11,385 nucleotides of DNA from Thermodesulfobacteriota bacterium (GTDB lineage Bacteria > Desulfobacterota > Desulfobacteria > Desulfobacterales > RPRI01). The stretch lies in contig JAUPLM010000394.1 in the NCBI GenBank assembly GCA_030836965.1, positions 1 through 11,385 on the forward strand, written 5' to 3'. The stretch's first letter is position 1; every line of letters starts with the position of its first letter. Under the pieces are notes generated by a model that had not been told where the DNA came from, ran no database searches, and was given only the letters and a program-made list of their open reading frames with translations. Positions 5,317 to 11,385 of this stretch are shown one piece after another. Both the position numbers and the translations under genes were made by a program.

Positions 5317-5853
5317 ATGAAAAAATCACATACGATACTTGATGCTGCAGATATAGAACGCATCATAGCAAGAATTGCTCACGAAATACTGGAGGTTCAC
5401 AAGGGCGCCGGAAATCTATCCCTTATAGGGATCCAGACTCGCGGTGTTTTTCTCGCCAGAAGAATTCAGTCTTTAATAAAGAAAATTGAAGGTATAGAAA
5501 TACCGACCGGTGTAATAGATATCACTCTTTACAGAGATGATTGGACCAGGATAAGCCACCATCCGGTAGTCCAGGCCACCGATATTTTTTTCTCAATCGA
5601 TGAAAAGCAGATAGTTCTTGTTGATGATGTCCTTTTTACCGGCAGGACGATAAGGGCCGCTATGGATGCGATCATGGATTATGGAAGACCTGATCGTATA
5701 GAACTGGCCGTGCTTGTCGACAGAGGACACCGGGAACTGCCCGTTCAGGCAAACTATGTAGGCAAACATATCGCTACAAGGCGGCTTGAAACGGTGAATG
5801 TCCTTCTGTCCGAACATGATGGAATCGACCAGGTAGTGCTGGAAAAGGGATAA
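5317..5853 (+). CDS. pyrR: Bifunctional PyrR: pyr regulatory protein / uracil phosphoribosyltransferase
   Basis: A 178-residue type I phosphoribosyltransferase. PyrR forms UMP from uracil and PRPP, and in many bacteria also binds pyr mRNA to control pyrimidine synthesis by attenuation. The PRPP loop is VLVDDVLFTGRT (100-111), with the paired acids Asp103-Asp104. Other family blocks are GIQTRGVFLARRI (38-50), DITLYRDDW (68-76) and LVDRGHRELPVQANYVGK (133-150). The length matches typical PyrR. A GGAG ribosome site lies five bases before ATG. It is the first gene of the rightward operon, but no pyrimidine biosynthesis gene follows. Instead it leads to mog and glycogen-breakdown genes, so it may act mainly as a salvage enzyme here or regulate pyr genes elsewhere. 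The RNA-binding role cannot be judged from this sequence. Confidence 0.95.
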   Translation: MKKSHTILDAADIERIIARIAHEILEVHKGAGNLSLIGIQTRGVFLARRIQSLIKKIEGIEIPTGVIDITLYRDDWTRISHHPVVQATDIFFSIDEKQIVLVDDVLFTGRTIRAAMDAIMDYGRPDRIELAVLVDRGHRELPVQANYVGKHIATRRLETVNVLLSEHDGIDQVVLEKG

Positions 5854-5856
5854 ATT

Positions 5857-6363
5857 ATGGGTGTAGCTGAACACAAAAAAAATACTCCCGGGAGAATCCG
5901 GATCGGAGTTATTTCAGTATCAACAACAAGATCTGAAGAGAACGACGAAAGCGGAGGCTGGATTAAAAAAAAGGCGACAAAGGAAGGTCATGACGTTGTC
6001 TTTTATCAGGTTGTCCCTGACGATGTATACAAAATAGTGGAAACAATCCGTAAGGCTATCAATGACAGTAATCCTCATGCTCTTTTATTGACAGGCGGCA
6101 CCGGGATCAGCGGAAAAGATGTCACAATTGAAGCGGTGCGACCTTTATTTGAAAAAGAACTTTCCGCGTTCGGTCCTCTTTTCTGCCAGCTCAGTTTTGA
6201 AGAGATAGATTCGGCAGCGATTTTATCACGTGCTACAGCGGGAGTTATAGGAAAAACCCTGGTATTCTGCATGCCGGGCAGCCTTAAAGCTTGCGAACTG
6301 GCGTGTAAAGACTTAATCTTTCCGGAGATTGGACATCTCGTAAAACATGTGCTCGAGGGATAG
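5857..6363 (+). CDS. Molybdopterin adenylyltransferase, MogA/MoaB family
   Basis: A 168-residue cytosolic protein of the MogA/MoaB fold. The family activates molybdopterin by adenylylation (MPT plus ATP gives MPT-AMP) before MoeA inserts molybdate. Motifs are GVISVSTTRSEENDESGGW (17-35), with the Asp-Glu-Ser-Gly loop, LLLTGGTGISGKDVTIEAV (76-94), with the nucleotide-binding TGGTG, FEEIDSAAILSRATAGVIG (114-132) and the closing CMPGSLKA (138-145). The short single-domain form with an N-terminal extension resembles MoaB more than E. coli MogA; function is the same in bacteria lacking one of the two. Only three bases separate it from pyrR, whose end (AAGGGAT) supplies the ribosome site. It complements the divergent mobA and moaC genes across the gap, so the two operons together serve Moco synthesis. 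Confidence 0.93.
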   Translation: MGVAEHKKNTPGRIRIGVISVSTTRSEENDESGGWIKKKATKEGHDVVFYQVVPDDVYKIVETIRKAINDSNPHALLLTGGTGISGKDVTIEAVRPLFEKELSAFGPLFCQLSFEEIDSAAILSRATAGVIGKTLVFCMPGSLKACELACKDLIFPEIGHLVKHVLEG

Positions 6364-6369
6364 TTTGTC

Positions 6370-9300
6370 ATGGAAAATTTAGCCCTGTGGACACAAAATC
6401 CGCCTCCGGGAGCCCGTATTCTGACGTTTAGGGGCGACACTCAGATTTTTATCTTATCCTTTCCAACCCCCTTGAAAGGAAGCGCCTGGCTCCGGACCAA
6501 CCTGGGTCATGCCGTAACCGGCAGGAATGAAATAATCAGAGAAGTCCTTTACGATGAGCCGCCCCTTGGAAGGGACTGGTTTGACCTTCCGATGAAGAAG
6601 CTTAATGAAACGACTTACCGGATAAATGTTCCTTTATGCGAGGTGGGGCATTTTGAAGCAAAGTGCTTCTTTGTAAAGGAAGGTGATGTAAACCCCATAT
6701 GGCCCGAAGGCGCCAATACCATAATCAATGTTGAACCTTCAGGCACATGCTGCGCCAACATTATTTACAACGCCTTTGTACGGCAGTTCGGTCCCAATAA
6801 AGAGGGAAGAGGCATTACAAGCCCAACAGAAGAAAAATGGATACAAAATCTTGATGGAAAAGGATATACCGTAATCCCAAAATCGGGAACTTTCCGCGAC
6901 CTCATCAGGGAACTCGATTTTATTATAGGCAAGCTTGGTGTCAGGATCATTCAGCTTCTTCCGATCAATCCCACCCCGACAACTTACGCCCGTATGGGCC
7001 GCTTTGGAAGCCCTTTTGCGGCTTTAGGTTTTACGTCCATCGATCCTGCCCTGGCTGAATTTGATACCCATGCAACCCCTCTGGAGCAATTTATCGAACT
7101 GGTTGATGCCGTTCATGAGCGCAGCGCCAAAATCTTCATCGATATAGCAATCAATCATACCGGATGGGGAGCATCGCTTCACGAAACCCATCCCGAGTGG
7201 CTCGTGCGGGACAACGAAGGGCGTATCGAAGTCCCGGGCGCATGGGGGGTGCGCTGGGAAGACCTCACATTGCTCAACTATTCAAAGAAGGATCTGTGGA
7301 AATACATGGCCGATGTATTTCTGGTATGGTGCCGCAGAGGAGTCGACGGTTTCAGATGCGATGCCGGCTATATGATTCCCATTCCTGCCTGGCGATTCAT
7401 AGTCTCTTCGGTCAGGGAACAATTCCCTGATACCATTTTTCTTCTTGAAGGGCTTGGCGGAAAAATATCGGTAACGCGGGATATTCTGAATAGAGGTAAT
7501 TTTAACTGGGCCTATTCCGAATTATTTCAAAATTATGACCGGAGCCAGATAGAAAACTACCTGCCCGGCGCAATCTCCGTTTCGGGAGAAGACGGGATTC
7601 TAGTGAATTTTGCCGAAACGCATGATAATAACAGGCTTGCTTCCCGCTCGAAAACATATGCAATGATGAGAACCGCTTTGTCCGCTCTTACTTCTCCCGA
7701 AGGATCTTTCGGTTTTACAAACGGAGTTGAATGGTTTGCTACTGAAAAGATCGATGTGCATGGTGCCTCCTCTCTTAACTGGGGCACAAAAGAGAATCAG
7801 GTGGAGCATTTAACCCGTCTTTCAGATATCCTTAAGACTCATCCGGCATTTTCAGATAAAACGGCATTAAGCCTGATCGGTCAGGGTCCGGGCAACCACA
7901 TGGTTCTTCTTCGTCATCATCTACCTACGGGAAAAAAGCTTCTTATAGTCGCAAATCTTGATGAAAATAATAAAACGACGGCTTCCTGGAATGATAAAAA
8001 AACAGAAATGGACCAGCCGGTATACTTTGACCTTATTACATCAAACAGAATCAAAACAGAATCCTCGGGAAATATATCATCGTGTTTGCTTGACCCCGGC
8101 CGGGTTCTCTGTTTATCAGCGGATGAAAAAGATCTGGATTATATAAGAGTCAATGCCTGCAATAATTTTATTCCTCCCGCAAACGTAATGAGGCGGAAAA
8201 TGAGGGCAAAAGTCCTCGAAATTATCAGGATGTATAATGGATATAATGATACCGGAGAATTGGATATCGATAAAGAAGCCGATTTCCTTGCTGATAATCC
8301 GGCCGAATTCTGCAGGAGCCGGAATCCGTTTACCCGGGAACCGCGGGTAATTGTCTGGAAATGGCCCAGAGATCTCAAAAGAGAGGTTATGGTGCCACCG
8401 GGTCACTTTCTTATGGTTACAGCGGATAAACCGTTTTTATCACGTATTATAAATCATGACCGTGTTTCATTCCATGAAGAGAGCCTTCCCTGCCGGGACG
8501 GTTCATTCTTCGCGCTGCTTTCTCCTAATAAAACCCCGGGCGGACACCGGCGGTCACTCCTTAAAATTACGATTTATGATCCGGGCCGGACAAAGCATGC
8601 CGAAGCATCCGTTCTTTTCCTGTCAGAGCATGAAAACACGCATGTAAAAAGATCCTTTACACGCCCGGAACTGCTTGAAAACACCATTATCTTTCTGGAT
8701 ACAAACGGCCGGGGAGCCATGTCGCACATTCCGGTTGTATGGTGCGCTTTGAACAGCAAATATGACGCTCTTCTTGCAGCAAACACTCATAATGAATATC
8801 CTGTGGATCGCCTGATTACTTTCACACGATGCCGTGTATGGATTGTCTTTCAGGGTTTTTCTCAGGACGTTTGTACGGATTGCCTGGATTCTTTTCAATT
8901 GGACAGTAATGCCGGCGGAGTCTGGCATTACCGCGTACCGACAGGTCAGGGCGAACACATTCTTTTCGATATAAGAGTTCAAATGATTCCCGGTGAAAAT
9001 GCGATTCGCCTTATTTTCAAACGCTTGCCGGATGGAAACAATGACAGGAGGCTATCAGACGATAAAGCCGTTAAGCTAATATTGAGACCGGATATCGAAT
9101 ACCGTAATTTTCATGAAACAACCAAAGCATATATGGGCCCTGAACATTCCTGGCCCAAAGCGGTATCGGCGCATGCGGATGGATTTACCTTTGCGCCTGA
9201 AAGCGGTAACATGTTTTACGTAAATTTGCCGAATGGCAGTTTCGTTTCCGAACCCGAATGGCAGTATATGGTGCACAGACCTATGGAAGCCGAAAGAGGG

Positions 9301-10713
9301 CTTGATCCGAATTCGGATCTTTTCAGTCCGGGCTACTTCAGCACATTCCTGAAAGGAGACGAGGAAGCCGTTCTTTCCGCCGAAGTCGGCGATGCAAAAA
9401 AAAAGAAACCGGTACCCCCTTCCGCTACCGCCGCCGGATACGATATATCCCATAAAAAACAATCTTCAAAATGGAAAATTGAAGATGCATTGACTTACGC
9501 TCTTGACCATTACATTACTGAAAGAGGATCATACAAATCAATAATAGCCGGGTATCCATGGTTTTTGGACTGGGGCCGGGATTCTCTTATCTTCACAAGA
9601 GGCATGATTGCTGCGGGAAAACATAAAGAAGCAGCGCTTGTTATAAAACATTTTGCCCGTTTTGAAAAAGACGGTACTATTCCGAACATGATGATGGGAT
9701 TCGATGCAGGAAACAGAGACACCTCTGATGCTCCTTTATGGCTTTTTGCAGCTTGCTCGGATCTGATCAGGGCTGAAGGCAATCATGCTTTTCTAGACCG
9801 TAAGGCTGAAGGCAGAAGTATCCGTACAATACTGGTTTCCATTGCAACAAAATTTATCTCCGGGACACGTAACGGGATATACATGGACAATGATTCAGGC
9901 CTTATTTTCAGTCCCGCTCATTTTACATGGATGGATACCAATTATCCCGCATGCACTCCAAGAGAAGGCTATCCCATAGAAATTCAGGCCCTGTGGTACA
10001 ATGCTCTCACTTTTCTGTCCGAAACAGACCCTTTCGATAAAACCGGCAAATGGAGATCTCTTGCCGGCAAAGTTCAAAAATCAATTTATACGCTCTTTCC
10101 GCTCGAGAGCGGCTATATTGCCGATTGCCTCTATGCACGCTCCGGCGTTCCGGCGCACATGGCAGAACCCGACGACGCCCTGAGACCGAACCAGCTACTT
10201 GCCATAACTTTCGGTGCAGTCACAGATTATGACCTTTGTTGTAAAATTCTTTCCGCATGCGAAGAACTTCTGGTTCCGGGTGCAATAAGAAGCCTCGCCG
10301 ACCGCCCTGTCCGCAGACCGCTCGAAATAAAATATTCAGGTTCTCTTTTAAATGACCCGTTTAATCCATACCGTGGTATATATGCTGGTGATGAAGACAC
10401 GGCACGTAAGCCGGCCTATCATAACGGAACGGCCTGGACTTGGCTTTTTCCCTCTTTTTGTGAGGCGTGGGTCGACATATACGGATCCGAATCGAAAGAT
10501 ACCGCTTTATCACTGCTTTCCTCATCTGCCGGGCTTATAACTTACGGATGCACCGGTCATCTTCCTGAAATCCTCGACGGAGACTATCCGCACAAACCGA
10601 GAGGATGTGATGCTCAGGCATGGGGGATAAGCGAAACATTACGAGTCATGACAAAGCTTTTAAAAATCAAACAAAAAACCATTAATTCTTCCTTTAAGGA
10701 ACATGTACAATGA
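6370..10713 (+). CDS. Bifunctional glycogen debranching protein: GH13 alpha-amylase domain fused to GH133 amylo-alpha-1,6-glucosidase
   Basis: A 1447-residue cytosolic protein without signal peptide. Residues 1-125 look like a beta-sandwich preceding a GH13 barrel (about 130-480) with all catalytic regions: FIDIAINH (256-263), GVDGFRCD (324-331, nucleophile Asp331), LLEGLGG (358-364, acid/base Glu360) and AETHD (415-419). A beta-domain (to about 585) and a long beta-rich linker follow, ending in a GDE N-type block with RGLDP and DLFSPGYF (976-990). The C-terminal GH133 domain starts near 1035, with GYPWFLDWGRDS (1061-1072), GTIPN, TSDAPLWL (1118-1125), TPREGYPIEIQALWYNAL (1196-1213), LRPNQLLAI, YHNGTAWTW and GHLPEILDGD (1396-1405). 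Asp1120 and Glu1400 are the likely catalytic acids. The GH13 half probably moves maltooligosaccharides (4-alpha-glucanotransferase) and GH133 hydrolyses the remaining alpha-1,6 glucose; the first activity is inferred. The start is six bases after mog, with GAGGGA upstream; the end overlaps the phosphorylase gene. Confidence 0.92.
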   Translation: MENLALWTQNPPPGARILTFRGDTQIFILSFPTPLKGSAWLRTNLGHAVTGRNEIIREVLYDEPPLGRDWFDLPMKKLNETTYRINVPLCEVGHFEAKCFFVKEGDVNPIWPEGANTIINVEPSGTCCANIIYNAFVRQFGPNKEGRGITSPTEEKWIQNLDGKGYTVIPKSGTFRDLIRELDFIIGKLGVRIIQLLPINPTPTTYARMGRFGSPFAALGFTSIDPALAEFDTHATPLEQFIELVDAVHERSAKIFIDIAINHTGWGASLHETHPEWLVRDNEGRIEVPGAWGVRWEDLTLLNYSKKDLWKYMADVFLVWCRRGVDGFRCDAGYMIPIPAWRFIVSSVREQFPDTIFLLEGLGGKISVTRDILNRGNFNWAYSELFQNYDRSQIENYLPGAISVSGEDGILVNFAETHDNNRLASRSKTYAMMRTALSALTSPEGSFGFTNGVEWFATEKIDVHGASSLNWGTKENQVEHLTRLSDILKTHPAFSDKTALSLIGQGPGNHMVLLRHHLPTGKKLLIVANLDENNKTTASWNDKKTEMDQPVYFDLITSNRIKTESSGNISSCLLDPGRVLCLSADEKDLDYIRVNACNNFIPPANVMRRKMRAKVLEIIRMYNGYNDTGELDIDKEADFLADNPAEFCRSRNPFTREPRVIVWKWPRDLKREVMVPPGHFLMVTADKPFLSRIINHDRVSFHEESLPCRDGSFFALLSPNKTPGGHRRSLLKITIYDPGRTKHAEASVLFLSEHENTHVKRSFTRPELLENTIIFLDTNGRGAMSHIPVVWCALNSKYDALLAANTHNEYPVDRLITFTRCRVWIVFQGFSQDVCTDCLDSFQLDSNAGGVWHYRVPTGQGEHILFDIRVQMIPGENAIRLIFKRLPDGNNDRRLSDDKAVKLILRPDIEYRNFHETTKAYMGPEHSWPKAVSAHADGFTFAPESGNMFYVNLPNGSFVSEPEWQYMVHRPMEAERGLDPNSDLFSPGYFSTFLKGDEEAVLSAEVGDAKKKKPVPPSATAAGYDISHKKQSSKWKIEDALTYALDHYITERGSYKSIIAGYPWFLDWGRDSLIFTRGMIAAGKHKEAALVIKHFARFEKDGTIPNMMMGFDAGNRDTSDAPLWLFAACSDLIRAEGNHAFLDRKAEGRSIRTILVSIATKFISGTRNGIYMDNDSGLIFSPAHFTWMDTNYPACTPREGYPIEIQALWYNALTFLSETDPFDKTGKWRSLAGKVQKSIYTLFPLESGYIADCLYARSGVPAHMAEPDDALRPNQLLAITFGAVTDYDLCCKILSACEELLVPGAIRSLADRPVRRPLEIKYSGSLLNDPFNPYRGIYAGDEDTARKPAYHNGTAWTWLFPSFCEAWVDIYGSESKDTALSLLSSSAGLITYGCTGHLPEILDGDYPHKPRGCDAQAWGISETLRVMTKLLKIKQKTINSSFKEHVQ
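10689..10701 (+). promoter_or_regulatory. Palindromic ribosome-binding region of the phosphorylase gene
   Basis: TTCCTTTAAGGAA is a 13-base palindrome whose right half, AAGGAA, is the ribosome-binding site for the ATG at 10710. Pairing of TTCC with GGAA over a five-base loop would cover that site. Because it lies inside the upstream gene, ribosomes finishing that gene would open it, which suits translational coupling at the ATGA overlap. Confidence 0.4.
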
Positions 10714-11385
10714 AATATTTGCAACCTTTTCAGGTTTTTCCGACAATACCGGAATCTCTTTCTTTTCTGGATGTATTATCACGCAATCTCTGGTGGAGCT
10801 GGCAGCACGATGCCAAGGAATTATTCAGAAGAATTGATCCTAAACTCTGGAGAGCTTCGGGAAGAAATCCGATTGTTTTTTCAACCATGATCCCAAAGGA
10901 GCGGCTTGAAGAGCTTTCAAAAGATGGGGGATTCCTTGTTCACCAGAAAAGAGTTAAGGAGCATTTTGAAAACGCTCTCCTTCCTGAACAAACCCTTTCC
11001 GATTCGCCGGCGGGACCGGGCGGAAGTATAGCATATTTTTCAATGGAATTCGGAATCCATGAATGCCTTCCCCTTTTTGCCGGCGGTCTTGGAATACTTG
11101 CAGGAGATCATCTTAAAGCTGCCTCCGACCTGATGCTTCCTTTGACAGGAGTGAGCCTTTTGTACCGGCAGGGATACTTCAGGCAGTTCCTTAATCAGGA
11201 CGGCATGCAGCAGGAAGAATATCCGGAAGTAGATCTTTATACTTTTCCAATAGAACGGGCCCTGGATTTATCGGGAAAAGAACTATTCATAAATATAAGC
11301 GGTCCCAACGGCGGTATCTGTGCCCAGGTTTGGAAGCTTATGGTTGGACGAGCCTCCCTTTTTTTAATCGATACGAACCAGATCG
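10710..11385 (+). CDS. glgP: Alpha-glucan (glycogen) phosphorylase, N-terminal part
   Basis: The first 225 codons of a GT35 phosphorylase that continues past the right edge. It releases glucose-1-phosphate from the non-reducing ends of glycogen or maltodextrins. The N-terminal NLWWSWQHDAKELFRRIDP (26-44) and LWRASGRNPI (46-55) form the short leading domain of the bacterial and archaeal short-chain phosphorylases (the AlgP/MalP type, not the E. coli GlgP/muscle type). The catalytic core begins with AYFSMEFGIHECLPLFAGG (108-126), then GILAGDHLKAASDL (128-141) and LLYRQGYFRQ (150-159). The lysine that binds pyridoxal phosphate lies outside the window. ATG at 10710 overlaps the TGA of the debranching gene (ATGA), so the two are translationally coupled and their products should act on the same polymer. 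Confidence 0.95.
   Translation, partial: MKYLQPFQVFPTIPESLSFLDVLSRNLWWSWQHDAKELFRRIDPKLWRASGRNPIVFSTMIPKERLEELSKDGGFLVHQKRVKEHFENALLPEQTLSDSPAGPGGSIAYFSMEFGIHECLPLFAGGLGILAGDHLKAASDLMLPLTGVSLLYRQGYFRQFLNQDGMQQEEYPEVDLYTFPIERALDLSGKELFINISGPNGGICAQVWKLMVGRASLFLIDTNQI

Noticed and set aside
5085..5366. A 93-codon open frame on the minus strand across the mobA-pyrR gap
   Set aside because: It runs through the start of pyrR, shows no recognisable motif, has no ribosome site at its first Met and covers the promoter region; only the last seven codons have a plausible start.
9076..9462. A 128-codon minus-strand frame inside the debranching gene
   Set aside because: It lies opposite a continuous coding frame with clear domain motifs and has no ribosome site or similarity that I recognise.
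6370..10713. Possible frameshift joining two separate genes in the debranching reading frame
   Set aside because: The frame is continuous and the linker contains conserved GDE N-type motifs directly before the GH133 domain, so the fusion looks genuine and not an assembly error.

Overview
The window looks like a chromosomal segment of an anaerobic deltaproteobacterium (Desulfobacterota), most likely a sulfate reducer or a close relative. The reasons are a periplasmic class III tetraheme cytochrome c with Desulfovibrio-type heme layout, the end of a CobB/CbiA-type amidotransferase (a family that includes DsrN of dissimilatory sulfite reductase operons), and scattered molybdopterin-cofactor genes. 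Base composition is moderate to AT-leaning and even throughout. I see no insertion sequence, phage gene, tRNA, rRNA or CRISPR array. The species is not identifiable from sequence reading alone.

Left part (1-3514). The 3' end of a cobyrinate a,c-diamide synthase-like gene (+) converges on a tetraheme cytochrome c3 gene (-), with a strong shared hairpin terminator between them. Reading further along the minus strand come a two-gene Tat export operon (tatB-like, then tatC) and mltA, a lytic transglycosylase lipoprotein. The cytochrome and mltA each have a plausible promoter of their own.

Middle (3515-6363). A minus-strand operon mobA - moaE-like - moaC faces, across a 318-base gap, a plus-strand operon that starts with pyrR and mog/moaB. 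Four of these five genes act in molybdenum cofactor synthesis: MoaC makes cyclic pyranopterin, the MoaE-like protein resembles the sulfur-transfer subunit, Mog adenylylates molybdopterin, and MobA adds GMP. The gap holds divergent promoter candidates and a long leader for the mobA side, with a minimal seven-codon reading frame and a hairpin.

Right part (6370-11385). Tightly coupled to mog is a very large gene (1447 codons) that joins a GH13 alpha-amylase-type domain to a GH133 amylo-alpha-1,6-glucosidase domain. This is the two-activity layout known from eukaryotic glycogen debranching enzyme. It overlaps by four bases the start of an alpha-glucan phosphorylase gene that runs off the right edge. 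Together these two would degrade stored glycogen: the phosphorylase shortens outer chains and the debranching protein removes the branch stubs. The most interesting items are the bifunctional debranching protein, the degenerate MoaE-like protein and the long leader of the Moco operon. I found no clear sign of a wholly new system.
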